A stretch of 60,799 nucleotides of DNA from Gammaproteobacteria bacterium (GCA_030594815.1 JAUVEN010000005.1:1-60799), one strand, 5' to 3'. Positions 7,574 through 16,861 are shown, counted from the stretch's first letter. Notes: generated by a model not told the origin, from the sequence alone. A program made the numbers and translations.

Positions 7574-7635
7574 AATCTCTATATTATAGATGCCATGAGC
7601 AACATTTTTATTCAGTCTATTTTAGAAGTATTAAG

Positions 7636-7663
7636 TGAGACACTCGTTGGAATCTCTAAGTTC
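7636..7663 (-). promoter_or_regulatory. Candidate ECF promoter of the sigma/anti-sigma operon
   Basis: On the minus strand GAACTT (7663-7658) is followed after 16 bases by GTCTCA (7641-7636). This matches the general ECF pattern GAACTT-N16/17-TCT(A/G)A. Transcription would begin near 7628, about 55 bases before the sigma start codon. No equally good copy was found upstream of the rhodanese or propeller genes by eye. Confidence 0.45.
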
Positions 7664-7706
7664 GATTAAGCACTCATGTTTCTACCATTAATTTCTGTAA
7701 GTTTTT

Positions 7707-7734
7707 GCCGATGGACATGTTGTTGTCCACCGGC
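7707..7734. other. Strong hairpin between the propeller-like gene and the sigma gene
   Basis: On the minus strand GCCGGTGGACA pairs with TGTCCATCGGC around a short loop, with one mismatch, starting 24 bases after the propeller gene stop. No U-run follows in the direction of transcription, so it is not a classic terminator; it may be a processing or transcript-end structure. Confidence 0.4.
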
Positions 7735-7757
7735 TTCACTCATGAAAAGTATTACTA

Positions 7758-9254
7758 TTATTGGACAAACGCCTCATGGATGACCATTAACATTCTCGGA
7801 TCAACATTATCTTCGTTATTGTCTTGACCAAAGAATGTTGCAATGGGCTGGGCGCAGCCGCTGTTATCACCAGCCGGGTCACCACTGCATGATCCATTTG
7901 TGGCATCGGCATCACCGATAGCTATTAAGTATTCACCGACTCTACCACCTGGGAGGAAACAGGGGTTTGCAGCAACAGGCCCATTTGCTTCACAGCCAGG
8001 ATTAAATGCTGAGGCAGCAACATAGAGTGTTTCCACGTCACAGGCATCCGGATCAGCAAACCCTGGGTTTATTGCCAGGCAACCCGGACCAGATATGCGA
8101 TTAGTACGGATACCAGCAATAACATTGACGCCAGGATCAAGCCCAATGGTGCGTGTCGGGTAGTCTGCATCTTTGGGAACGACTGCTATATGTTGACGGA
8201 ACACACCCGGGTTGCAACCTTGTGGACCTAGCTCATTTTTAAGGCATGCTTTGGAGCGGGCGCGGAAGGTAGCGTATAAGTTACCGCCTTCATCAAAAGT
8301 GATGGCACGTAGTGAATCGCGACGACGTGGATCATTAAGTGGTGCATCAGGTCCCAGCATATCAATAACGCGGATCACTTTAGCCTTGTTCTTTTTCTTA
8401 CCCAGTTTAAATGGCTGATTATCATCATCATCATCTTCACCGTTACTACCAATTCCAGCGCTTTCTTCTTCTACACCGGCTTTCCAGTCAATGACAAATA
8501 CCGCGGCACCGTGAAACATACTGACGTACATACCTTCATCATTGAACACAACACCAGCCATACAGGTCCAGCGTGGATCACCTGGTGCACTGTATTCATC
8601 GATGACTTCAAGCGTTTCAGGATCTAGCACCAGTAAGCGGCTGTTGGCTGAGCGTTTTGCTGTTGTGTAGACCGCAGGGAAAAAGTTATTTGATGCATTG
8701 CTACCATCAGGATTGGTATCAGAGTTAACCGCATTAAAGAAATTGGCATCGCATACATTCTGAATAATGTTACCGTTTGGCATCATCTGTGAACCCAGTA
8801 GTCTTGGTACAGTTCCAAAACGCGGATCGTCATCCATGGGTAATTTAACGGTTTTAATTGGTGTGCCATCGCGATGAAATTCAGTTAATGCATGTTGAGC
8901 TGCACTGGTAATAAAAGCATGACCATTTAAACCGCCCGACAAAACACCGGTAGGTTTCCATGGACCTGGTGCAGCAATTCCATCCGGTACGACAGGTGTA
9001 CCAATATTGTCAGCGCTAAATGGGTTATTTACCGTGATGCCACGTGCGCCTGTAAATATATTCATTTCAAGAACACGCCCCGATCCAGCTGGTGCAAACG
9101 GGTTGTTCTGTGCATCGGCCATCATAATGTTACCTTCAAGACAAACGGGTAAACCCGCGTTGCCTTTATCATGGGCAATAGCCAGTCCGGTAGATAATGA
9201 AATAATCAGTCCGTAAATGAGAAAAAGACTGTGTTTGTATATGGTATTTTTCAT
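7758..9254 (-). CDS. Large secreted protein, probably a beta-propeller
   Basis: The ATG at 9254 is chosen because GGAGG precedes it by five bases. The product has 498 residues: a signal peptide (about 1-28, ending GLAIAHDKG), then repeated short strands typical of NHL/SMP-30-like propellers (for example SRLLVLDPETLEVIDEY, GVVFNDEGMYVSMFHG, ITFDEGGNLYATFRA). Many paired cysteines in the second half suggest disulfides. An insert near residues 272-292 is oddly charged, first five Asp and then a Lys cluster. No catalytic motif is recognised. It lies upstream of the ECF sigma operon on the same strand, separated by 184 bases. Ligand binding or scaffolding in the envelope is likely, but the function is unknown. 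Confidence 0.7.
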   Translation of the reverse strand: MKNTIYKHSLFLIYGLIISLSTGLAIAHDKGNAGLPVCLEGNIMMADAQNNPFAPAGSGRVLEMNIFTGARGITVNNPFSADNIGTPVVPDGIAAPGPWKPTGVLSGGLNGHAFITSAAQHALTEFHRDGTPIKTVKLPMDDDPRFGTVPRLLGSQMMPNGNIIQNVCDANFFNAVNSDTNPDGSNASNNFFPAVYTTAKRSANSRLLVLDPETLEVIDEYSAPGDPRWTCMAGVVFNDEGMYVSMFHGAAVFVIDWKAGVEEESAGIGSNGEDDDDDNQPFKLGKKKNKAKVIRVIDMLGPDAPLNDPRRRDSLRAITFDEGGNLYATFRARSKACLKNELGPQGCNPGVFRQHIAVVPKDADYPTRTIGLDPGVNVIAGIRTNRISGPGCLAINPGFADPDACDVETLYVAASAFNPGCEANGPVAANPCFLPGGRVGEYLIAIGDADATNGSCSGDPAGDNSGCAQPIATFFGQDNNEDNVDPRMLMVIHEAFVQ

Positions 9255-9402
9255 CCTTGCCTCCAATATTTATTAGTAAATTATTGTATTCTTCATAATA
9301 TTCCCTGGGTACATCAGGTAGCCCGGAGCTTAATAGAGATCATGGAGTAGGAATTTATTCCTGAAATTATGAAAAAAAATTAAAAAGGCAAAACAAGAAA
9401 TA

Positions 9403-9440
9403 CAATTAAAGGGGGCAGAGTGGACTTCCCCTTTTTAATA
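9403..9440. repeat. REP-like hairpin (AAAGGGG family)
   Basis: AATTAAAGGGGGCAG (9404-9418) faces CTTCCCCTTTTTAATA (9425-9440), forming an AAAGGGG/CCCCTTT stem with a short loop. It shares its core with the other intergenic repeats in this window and lies between the divergent propeller-like gene and ung. Confidence 0.5.
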
Positions 9441-9502
9441 ATGAAATAAATAAAAATATCCCTCTAATAAAACCACAAAAGTTAGCCTTGAAAGAGTGAT
9501 AA

Positions 9503-10207
9503 ATGCGTATAATAAATAATATTATGTCGCTAAATATTTCAAAAGAGTTACCCTCACTATGGAAGTCACATTTATCTTCAGAGTTTGAAAAAGATTATAT
9601 GCTGCGTTTGCATGATTTTTTGCGTGAAGAAAAAGATCATGAAAAATTGATTCTCCCTCATTCTTCACTTTGGTTTAATGCGTTAACAACGACAGATCTT
9701 GATCGGGTTAAAGTGGTGATATTAGGGCAAGACCCTTATCCAACGCCGGGTCATGCACATGGTTTATGTTTTTCAGTCATGCCTGAGGTAAAACCGATTC
9801 CCAAATCATTGAAAAACATTTACAAAGAACTTGAAGATGATTTGGGTATTGTGAATAGCAATGGCAACTTACAGTCGTGGGCTGAACAGGGTGTGTTACT
9901 GCTAAATAGCGTGTTAACGGTTGAAGCGGGAAATGCCAATTCACATCAAGGGAAGGGCTGGGAACAATTAACCGATCGTATTATTGAAGTCTTAAACGAA
10001 CAACCATCTCCCATAGCTTTTGTTTTGTGGGGGGCTTATGCGCAGAAAAAAGGCAGTATCGTTAATAACCCACAACATCTTGTTTTACGCTCACCACATC
10101 CTTCACCTCTTTCAGCGTACCGTGGATTTTTTGGGAGCAAGCCTTTTTCAAAAATTAATGATTTTTTAATTGAAAATGGTAAAGAACCCATTAACTGGAA
10201 AGTATAA
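9503..10207 (+). CDS. ung: Uracil-DNA glycosylase
   Basis: A 234-residue family-1 uracil-DNA glycosylase, which cuts uracil from DNA as the first step of base-excision repair. The water-activating motif is GQDPYPTPGHAHG with catalytic Asp77. The uracil-stacking and specificity segment GLCFSV follows, LLLNSVLTV carries the conserved Asn, and the DNA-intercalating HPSPLSAYRGFFG has catalytic His199. The usual 'GQDPYH.PGQAHG' is replaced here by Pro and His at two positions; both changes are outside the strictly catalytic residues. The length is normal. The ATG at 9503 has a GAAAGAG-like ribosome site; a second ATG at 9524 is a possible alternative. Confidence 0.95.
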   Translation: MRIINNIMSLNISKELPSLWKSHLSSEFEKDYMLRLHDFLREEKDHEKLILPHSSLWFNALTTTDLDRVKVVILGQDPYPTPGHAHGLCFSVMPEVKPIPKSLKNIYKELEDDLGIVNSNGNLQSWAEQGVLLLNSVLTVEAGNANSHQGKGWEQLTDRIIEVLNEQPSPIAFVLWGAYAQKKGSIVNNPQHLVLRSPHPSPLSAYRGFFGSKPFSKINDFLIENGKEPINWKV

Positions 10208-10323
10208 AAAGTCATTAATTGGATATTGTTTTCTTTAGAAATAAACGCTGAAAAATATTATAAATATTTGTTAACCTAATGAATATCTCTACTTCGTAAT
10301 ATACAAAATAAACAGGAATAATC

Positions 10324-13095
10324 ATGAAACGGGTACTTATCATACTATTAGTTCTCATTGGCCTCTTGGCAGGTGGTGGTTATTTCCTGTTTTTAAAAGC
10401 AATTACACCAGGCGATGTTCCGACAATAGTATTGAACGCAGAAGAGGCTATTGCTACTTCAGGCACTATTGCAATTTCCAGTATTGATATGGGGCATGTG
10501 CGTCGTATTGACGATATGTTTAAAGGTGTGAAAGATCCTTCTCCTCTAAGTGCTCCTCAACAAGTTGAGCCTAAGTCTGCTAAATCTCTTTTAGAAAAAT
10601 TGAACAAGCAGGGTATTAATTTGTATAAAACAACAGATTATGCATTAGCGACAATTAATGTTGGCCAGGAAAAACCGGCTTATACCTTTGTGCTCTTTGG
10701 TCGTTATTCGTCGAATAAGTTAAAGCAGGCTATTCGACAATCTCATCTTGTTGATGAGAGTACTAAAGGTTACTGGTTAATTACGCCGATAGTTGAAGAA
10801 AAGAAAATAACTGATCCATGTGCGGCGCCAGATTCATCAGAAAAAAAATCAGCATTAAAGCAGCAAGCTTTGCATATACAAAATGATCGCATCCTGTTAT
10901 CTAGTCCGGAATTAATGCCGGTGCTTCTTAAACGTTTTGCAAGTAAAGCCCGTGCCGGTGTGTCGCTTGAAAAATGGTGGAACTTTAGAAAAGATAAAGT
11001 GGTGGCTGGCGCGTTTATGTCGCCTAAGGAGGCTAAAAAAGGTGCTGTTGATCTCTCATCTTCTTTACTTCTTGGTGCGGTTGCCAATCAACCACTTACA
11101 GATATTTACGGTGGAGCAGTGGTAACTGTGTTTCCTAAGCCAGGCTTTACTGTTCTTGTTGATGTTCATTCAAGTGAGGCTGCATGGCCACTTGAAGTGA
11201 AAACAAAATTTGATGCCTGGGTTATTGAGATAATGGGTGAGTTAAAAGAAATGCCAACACTGGCTTCTCTATTTCAATCTTTAAATGTTCAAGCCGATGG
11301 AAATGTGCTGCGTTTTAAAACAATAGCCGATAAAACAACCCTGAATAATATTGAAAAGGTGCCTGTTGAGTTCTTAAAAATGATATTTGAGAACGTGTCT
11401 TTTGGAAGTGATGAAGAGGGTGGAGCAGAAAAAATCATTAAAGAAGAAGATTTAAATAAATATGTTTCTGCTTATGATTTTTCGTCGGCGATAAATTTCG
11501 ACGCTAAGAAATCATTTTACAAAACGGATTATGTAGTAGGACCATTTGGTGTCAGATTAAAAAAGATCAGCCTGTTAGAAACAGATAATTCGGTTATTGA
11601 ATTAAAGATTATTACTGAAGGAAATGGTTTTGAAAATTTGTCGGACGATATGATGCATAAATCAGGTACTTCTTCTGCAACAAGTATGCTCGTGACTGGC
11701 GTTGAAGATAAAGAAGGTAATAATCTTTTAAGAGAAGAACAATGCGGCAAAACACGTAATTCAATTGCAGCATCATTAAATGCATCTCGAGATAAGGAAT
11801 TTGTTGAAGGAAAGTGGCTTTCAAAATTAATGAAGGTTTCTGGTTCAAAAGATGTTCGCTTAAAAAGTAATGTACCGTTATCACAGGTTGCGAATATAAA
11901 AGGAAAAATTGTAATACGTGCTGCGACACGAACTAGTGTTAAATCGATTAAGCCGCCATTTAAAAAGAAGGTAATAGAGACGAGTAAGGTACGTATGTAT
12001 CTTAAGAAGAGTAGCCCAAGATCGATTAAATATGATTTAAGTGGTGATATGAGTCATATATTGGCGATTAGAGCAAAAAATGAAAAAGGTCAGTATTTAG
12101 CTGATCATAGTAGTAGTAGTTCAGGTGATGAGAAGATAAAAACTATTTCAAAACGATTTAAAGGAAAAGTGGCTTCTATTGAAGTTATTGTTGCCGATGA
12201 GATGGAGAGTAAGGAATACCCATTTGAAATTAATCAAATTGATTTGCAGTATGGTAAGGCAGGTATCGGAACACAGATAGGGATGATGACCACAACTAAA
12301 AAGGCTATTTTAAGAAAATATGCTAAAGCAAAATATAACGACGCATGTAAAGATAAACAAAAGGTAGAGCTAGAAGGCTTCTTAGTTTGTTTAAATAAAT
12401 TTGGTGATCGTTGGGGACGGGAGATCGGTGGGGAATTTGATGTAGTTGCACCGGCTGATGAAGCTTTGCAAAATGATCTTGGCGCAGGTGTTTTAACTAT
12501 TGATTCAGTGCAGACTGAAGGTGGCGAAAAAATTGCGTTCAATAAAACTGAAAGAGTTGGTTTTGAATATAAGTTTGACACGATTTATAACAAAAAGAAA
12601 AAAGATTGGGAGATTGTAAATAAAAGGTTATATGGCTCCAACGTAAGTGTGTATTCTGACAATGAAGGATTAAAGAATAAGAAAATAAGTGTGGTTAATG
12701 GCACATTAACAATTCGTATTCCTAAAGAACCGAAACACTTTGAGCTTGATGCTGATGAAATTGGTGTTTTTACTAAAAAGAATGGCATTACCGCAAACAT
12801 TTCTGCGTTTGAAGATTGGAGTACGTATATTGATTTTCAAGGTCCCGTTGATAATGTCATGCGACTGATGCCGCTTACAAAAAGCGGAACCATTTTAAAA
12901 ACCGGTAATGATCGAATAAATGAAAAACAATATTCCACTTTTGGAATGTCAGATGAAGAGAAAGAAAAAATAAAGTTATTGCCAAAAAAATGGCAAGGTA
13001 TGATTACCATATACGGTAAGCCTGAAGTGATACGTGTTTACTATTCTGAAAGCTTTGATGTTATTAAGCGTAAGTTTCAATTTTCAGTAAAATAA
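10324..13095 (+). CDS. Large membrane-anchored protein of unknown function
   Basis: A 923-residue protein with one N-terminal membrane helix (about 4-25: VLIILLVLIGLLAGGGYFLF) acting as an uncleaved anchor, so the rest is probably periplasmic. It is rich in Lys and in alternating strand-like segments. Visible landmarks are a PCAAPDSSEKK stretch near residue 163, EEQCGKTRNSIAASL near 475, a Ser run near 600 and an NDACKDKQ...GFLVCLNKFG segment near 676-700. I do not recognise any domain. It stands between ung and gloA with its own ribosome site and no obvious operon partner. Codon use looks like that of its neighbours, so recent transfer is not indicated. Confidence 0.75.
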   Translation: MKRVLIILLVLIGLLAGGGYFLFLKAITPGDVPTIVLNAEEAIATSGTIAISSIDMGHVRRIDDMFKGVKDPSPLSAPQQVEPKSAKSLLEKLNKQGINLYKTTDYALATINVGQEKPAYTFVLFGRYSSNKLKQAIRQSHLVDESTKGYWLITPIVEEKKITDPCAAPDSSEKKSALKQQALHIQNDRILLSSPELMPVLLKRFASKARAGVSLEKWWNFRKDKVVAGAFMSPKEAKKGAVDLSSSLLLGAVANQPLTDIYGGAVVTVFPKPGFTVLVDVHSSEAAWPLEVKTKFDAWVIEIMGELKEMPTLASLFQSLNVQADGNVLRFKTIADKTTLNNIEKVPVEFLKMIFENVSFGSDEEGGAEKIIKEEDLNKYVSAYDFSSAINFDAKKSFYKTDYVVGPFGVRLKKISLLETDNSVIELKIITEGNGFENLSDDMMHKSGTSSATSMLVTGVEDKEGNNLLREEQCGKTRNSIAASLNASRDKEFVEGKWLSKLMKVSGSKDVRLKSNVPLSQVANIKGKIVIRAATRTSVKSIKPPFKKKVIETSKVRMYLKKSSPRSIKYDLSGDMSHILAIRAKNEKGQYLADHSSSSSGDEKIKTISKRFKGKVASIEVIVADEMESKEYPFEINQIDLQYGKAGIGTQIGMMTTTKKAILRKYAKAKYNDACKDKQKVELEGFLVCLNKFGDRWGREIGGEFDVVAPADEALQNDLGAGVLTIDSVQTEGGEKIAFNKTERVGFEYKFDTIYNKKKKDWEIVNKRLYGSNVSVYSDNEGLKNKKISVVNGTLTIRIPKEPKHFELDADEIGVFTKKNGITANISAFEDWSTYIDFQGPVDNVMRLMPLTKSGTILKTGNDRINEKQYSTFGMSDEEKEKIKLLPKKWQGMITIYGKPEVIRVYYSESFDVIKRKFQFSVK

Positions 13096-13129
13096 CAAAC
13101 GATATTTTTATGTAAATAAAGAGAATTAA

Positions 13130-13516
13130 ATGCGCATATTACACACCATGTTACGAGTAGGTAACTTACAAGATTCAATTAATTTTTATACCGAAGTACT
13201 TGGTATGAAACTTTTACGTCAAAAAGAGTACCCTGATGGGAAATTTACACTCGCCTTTGTCGGTTATGGTGATGAAAGTGATAACACCGTTATTGAGCTG
13301 ACTCACAACTGGGATACAGAGCACTATGATATTGGAGCTGGCTTTGGTCATTTGGCATTAGAAGTTGATGATGTTTATCAAGCGACCGATGACATTAGGA
13401 AAAGAGGCGGTAAAATTATTCGTGATGCTGGTCCAATGAATGCCGGTTCAACAATCATTGCTTTTGTAGAAGATCCCGATGGTTATCAAATAGAGTTAAT
13501 TGGAAAAAAACCGTAA
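13130..13516 (+). CDS. gloA: Lactoylglutathione lyase (glyoxalase I)
   Basis: A 128-residue glyoxalase I, which turns the hemithioacetal of methylglyoxal and glutathione into S-lactoylglutathione. All four metal ligands of the E. coli nickel-type enzyme are at the same numbers: His5, Glu56 (IELTHNW), His74 (GHLALEV) and Glu122 (YQIELIG). The short form without the extra loops of zinc-type enzymes fits a Ni/Co-dependent enzyme. It begins 34 bases after the large unknown gene and may be cotranscribed with it. Confidence 0.95.
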   Translation: MRILHTMLRVGNLQDSINFYTEVLGMKLLRQKEYPDGKFTLAFVGYGDESDNTVIELTHNWDTEHYDIGAGFGHLALEVDDVYQATDDIRKRGGKIIRDAGPMNAGSTIIAFVEDPDGYQIELIGKKP

Positions 13517-13572
13517 TCACAAACTGCATTAAACGGTTGTTTAATCAGGGTAATATCTTTTAAAATATCGAA

Positions 13573-14574
13573 ATGGATATTTTAACTCAAGGTTTGCTTG
13601 GCGGCGTTTTAGCTCAGTCTGTCGCAAAAAAAGAAGAAACAAAATTAGCCACAATCATTGGTGTTGTTTCTGGTCTGTTAGCGGATGCAGATATTTTTAT
13701 ATATTCCGCAAATGATCCCCTGTTGAATATAGAGCTTCACCGCCACTTTACACATTCATTATTTTTTATCCCATTTGGTGCTGCTATCGCAATGGCATTG
13801 TTATGGCCTTTTCTAAAAAATCGTTTGCCTGCAAGTCGTCTCTATTTATTTAGTTTATTAGGTTATAGTATGAGTGGCTTACTCGATGCTTGTACGAGCT
13901 ATGGTACACATCTTCTTTGGCCTTTTTCTGATGAACGTATAGCGTTTAATGTTATATCTATTATCGATCCTGTCTTTACTTTATCTCTTCTTATTACCTT
14001 ATTGTATTCATTACGTGTTAAACAACAAAGAATTGCACATATTGGTTTGTTACTTGCGGTAGGATATATGTTGATTGGGTTCATTCAATTGCAACGAGCA
14101 ACTAATCTAACTGAAAATTTAATAAGCTCACGAGGACACCAGGCAACTCAAACCCTGCTAAAGCCGACACTGGGTAATCTTGTGTTATGGCGTTCGGTAT
14201 ATATCCATCAAGATAGAATATATGTTGATGCCATAAGGGTGGGGCTGTTCGCTAAGAATAAAATATTTGAAGGAGAGTCTGTTGAGAAACTATCAATTGA
14301 AAAACAATTTCCTCGCTTAGAACAACCATCTGTACTTTATAACGATATTCAAAGATTTAAAGTGTTCTCTGATAATTTTATTGCGATTGATCCTACTCAA
14401 AAAAATGTTATTGGGGATATTCGTTACAGTATGCTTCCAACAACGAGCAATCCTTTATGGGGGATTGTTATTAATAGAGATAAGCCTCAAGAACATGCCG
14501 ATTATCAATTTTTTCGTGATTCTGGAAAGCAGATACGAGAAAAGTTTCTCGAGATGCTAATGTGGAATGAATAA
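13573..14574 (+). CDS. YdjM-like (DUF457) membrane-bound metal-dependent hydrolase
   Basis: A 333-residue inner-membrane protein of the YdjM/YbcI family. It starts with MDILTQGLLGGVLAQSV, followed by the metal-binding ADADIF motif and HRHFTHSLFF near residue 57-66, both conserved in the family. Four or five membrane helices fill residues 1-180, and a soluble C-terminal domain of about 150 residues follows. Relatives are annotated as metal-dependent hydrolases with unknown substrate. There is no ribosome site before the ATG, while TAAAAT ends six bases upstream, so the messenger may be leaderless. Confidence 0.8.
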   Translation: MDILTQGLLGGVLAQSVAKKEETKLATIIGVVSGLLADADIFIYSANDPLLNIELHRHFTHSLFFIPFGAAIAMALLWPFLKNRLPASRLYLFSLLGYSMSGLLDACTSYGTHLLWPFSDERIAFNVISIIDPVFTLSLLITLLYSLRVKQQRIAHIGLLLAVGYMLIGFIQLQRATNLTENLISSRGHQATQTLLKPTLGNLVLWRSVYIHQDRIYVDAIRVGLFAKNKIFEGESVEKLSIEKQFPRLEQPSVLYNDIQRFKVFSDNFIAIDPTQKNVIGDIRYSMLPTTSNPLWGIVINRDKPQEHADYQFFRDSGKQIREKFLEMLMWNE

Positions 14575-14583
14575 GATTTAATC

Positions 14584-15165
14584 TTAATTTTTCCCGGTAA
14601 TACCTGCTGTTAGTACAAACCGCATCGCCTCATCTCGAGACATTTGTAATGGACGTATATCATTACGAGGTACAAGAATTGTATAGCCACCAACCATATA
14701 ACTCATTGGCAGATATACCAGTACGGAATCACGATCACGAAATGATGTTGGAAGCCGTTGCTCATCTTCTTGTGTGACAAAACCGACCAGCTCCATATCG
14801 TTTAAGGTGATAGCGACAACCTGACCAAGCCCCTCTTTGTTGGGAGAGAAAAAATCAAAGAAGTCACGAAATGCTCGATAGACAGATTTAATTAGCGGTA
14901 GGCGATAGAGTACGTCTTCACCCAGGGAGAAGAGTTTACGTACAAGATAGGCGTTCATCATCAGGCCGACAATAAAAACCACCATAAAACCGGCAAACAT
15001 ACCAAGACCAGGGAAATAGGTATGTTGGGGTAGAACATAACGAAGTGCATCGCCTAGCACTTCTTCAGAGGACACTCCCAACCAATAAAGTAGATAAATG
15101 GTAAGTACAATCGGTAACAGAGTGATAAAACCAGTTAACAGAGTTTTACTTATATATTTAAACAT
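14584..15165 (-). CDS. DUF502 family membrane protein
   Basis: A 193-residue protein with two membrane helices (about 8-28 TLLTGFITLLPIVLTIYLLY and 52-74 GLGMFAGFMVVFIVGLMM), then a soluble domain with the family phrases RLPLIKSVYRAFRDFFDFF and VLVYLPMSYMVGGYTILVP. It is full length for DUF502. Bacterial members are of unknown function, and some distant plant relatives are membrane-associated. It converges with the YdjM-like gene, the two stops being only nine bases apart. Confidence 0.85.
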   Translation of the reverse strand: MFKYISKTLLTGFITLLPIVLTIYLLYWLGVSSEEVLGDALRYVLPQHTYFPGLGMFAGFMVVFIVGLMMNAYLVRKLFSLGEDVLYRLPLIKSVYRAFRDFFDFFSPNKEGLGQVVAITLNDMELVGFVTQEDEQRLPTSFRDRDSVLVYLPMSYMVGGYTILVPRNDIRPLQMSRDEAMRFVLTAGITGKN

Positions 15166-15362
15166 TGGGCATCCTTTGATGGTGACATTCGTAAACTGCC
15201 ATATATATTATATAGGTTGGGTGGTAATGGCTATAAAAGAAATGTTAGAAAGAATCTATAAATTGGGCAGAGCACAATATTTTCAGATGCTATAATTAAG
15301 TGATATTTTTTCTTTGAGCACATATATTATAAGTGCATTGCATAAACTTAATAAAAATAAAA

Positions 15363-15968
15363 ATGGACCTATTTGAAAATATTAAAGGTGAACCCGGAAA
15401 TTTACTACCTAAAGATGGTGTCGTAAATTATTATGGAACAGTAATGTCTTTGCGAGAGGCTAATGACTATCTTAATAGTTTGCTCAGCAAGATTGCATGG
15501 CAGAATGATGAGGTTGTTATCTTTGGCAAACGCATAGTAACCAGGCGTAAAGCTGCTTGGTATGGTGATAAACCGTATGAATATACTTACTCAAATACCA
15601 CGAAAAAAGCATTGCCCTGGATTGATGAGTTACTATCTTTAAAAGAAATTATTGAAGAAAAAACGAATGAGACATTTAACTCTTGTTTGCTGAACTTATA
15701 TCATGATGGTGATGAAGGCATGTCCTGGCATAGTGATGATGAGCCCGATTTAAAAAATAATGGTGCTATTGCTTCATTGAGCTTTGGTGCAGAACGAAAG
15801 TTTTCTTTTAAACACAAACAAAGCAAAGAAACGGTGTCTTTGATTTTGCAGCATGGTAGTTTACTTATTATGAAAGGTACAACTCAAACACATTGGATGC
15901 ACTGCTTACCTAAAACAAAAATGTTTAATACCCCAAGAATTAATTTAACTTTTAGAACGATAGTATGA
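15363..15968 (+). CDS. AlkB-like 2-oxoglutarate/Fe(II) dioxygenase
   Basis: A 201-residue AlkB homologue from the ATG at 15363; a GTG at 15333 in frame is the alternative, and neither has a clear ribosome site. The double-stranded beta helix shows NLYHDGDEGMSWHSDDEPD with the iron ligands His and Asp, the distal His in TQTHWMHCLPKT, and the 2-oxoglutarate-binding Arg residues in TPRINLTFR. Family members reverse alkylation damage in DNA or RNA by oxidative demethylation. The 3' end overlaps the next start by four bases (ATGA), showing translational coupling to the amidohydrolase-like lipoprotein, an unusual partner. Confidence 0.88.
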   Translation: MDLFENIKGEPGNLLPKDGVVNYYGTVMSLREANDYLNSLLSKIAWQNDEVVIFGKRIVTRRKAAWYGDKPYEYTYSNTTKKALPWIDELLSLKEIIEEKTNETFNSCLLNLYHDGDEGMSWHSDDEPDLKNNGAIASLSFGAERKFSFKHKQSKETVSLILQHGSLLIMKGTTQTHWMHCLPKTKMFNTPRINLTFRTIV

Positions 15969-16861
15969 AACGTTATTTTTTAATTATATTGTGTTTTTTT
16001 TCTTTAACGGCATGTTCATTGCCTAAGCAAGACTTGCCGCCATTTGCTGATATTCATTTACATTTTAATTGGGACCATGAAGAGTTGTTGAGTGCTAAAG
16101 AGGCGGTCAAAATTCTTGAAAATCATAATGTTGTTCTTGCAGTGGTTTCCAGTGTTCCCTCACATTATTCACTTAAGTTAAAAGAAGCCGGGGGTGATTG
16201 GATTATTCCTTTGGTTACGCCTTACTATCATGCTGGCAATCGATTGAACTGGTATTTTGATAAGACGCTGGTGTCTAAAATTCGACAACTCATTGAAACG
16301 GGAGACTATGCGGGTATTGGTGAAGTTCATTTGTCCACAGGAGTAGGACAACGTCGGGATAATCCTGTTTTTGTTGGCTTACTGGAGTTAGCAAAAGAAT
16401 TTAATTTACCGTTTTTGATTCATACTGATGCAGGTGATCATCGTTATTTTTTACCTATTTGTAAAAGATATCCTGATGTACGTTTTCTCTGGGCGCATGC
16501 AGGTAGTGTACTAGGGCCGAAACAACTCGAACCTTTAATGCAAGCATGCCCAAATGTGTGGTTGGATTTAGCGGCTCGCGATCCATGGCATTATAATTAT
16601 TTTGCTAATGATGATTATTCCTTGTTAGAGGGGTGGCGTGAATTAATTATAAAGTATCAAGATCGTGTTATGACCGGAACCGATCCTGTGTGGAATGCGC
16701 ACCAAATTTACCGTTGGTATGAAGCGGATGAAGGTTGGGCACATTACTCAGATTTCCATCATTTTCAACGGAGTTGGATGAAACGTTTTCCTTCTGATGT
16801 TGAGAAAAAGCTGCGTTTAGTGAATGCGCAGAAATTTTTTGGTATAAAGGGACGTCATTAA
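15965..16861 (+). CDS. Amidohydrolase-2-like lipoprotein
   Basis: A 298-residue protein with a lipoprotein signal (lipobox LTACS, Cys17) and a TIM-barrel amidohydrolase fold. Metal-site motifs appear in order: ADIHLHFNWDH (HxH), GIGEVHLS, PFLIHTDAGDH, RFLWAHAGS and VMTGTDPVWN with the catalytic Asp. Amidohydrolase-2 members include decarboxylases and lactonases; the substrate here is unknown. Lipid anchoring places it in the periplasm or on the outer membrane, which is unusual for this fold. Its start overlaps the stop of the AlkB-like gene by four bases. Confidence 0.8.
   Translation: MKRYFLIILCFFSLTACSLPKQDLPPFADIHLHFNWDHEELLSAKEAVKILENHNVVLAVVSSVPSHYSLKLKEAGGDWIIPLVTPYYHAGNRLNWYFDKTLVSKIRQLIETGDYAGIGEVHLSTGVGQRRDNPVFVGLLELAKEFNLPFLIHTDAGDHRYFLPICKRYPDVRFLWAHAGSVLGPKQLEPLMQACPNVWLDLAARDPWHYNYFANDDYSLLEGWRELIIKYQDRVMTGTDPVWNAHQIYRWYEADEGWAHYSDFHHFQRSWMKRFPSDVEKKLRLVNAQKFFGIKGRH

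Noticed and set aside
9356-9400. Second ECF-type promoter upstream of the propeller-like gene (GGAAT...TCTC on the minus strand)
   Set aside because: The spacing is about two bases too short compared with the sigma-operon promoter and the -35 match is poor.
12234-12581. Long antisense open frame inside the 923-residue gene
   Set aside because: It lacks a ribosome site and family match; it is a by-product of the codon pattern of the real gene. The same holds for the antisense frames at 45203-45574, 17549-17920 and 26468-26758.
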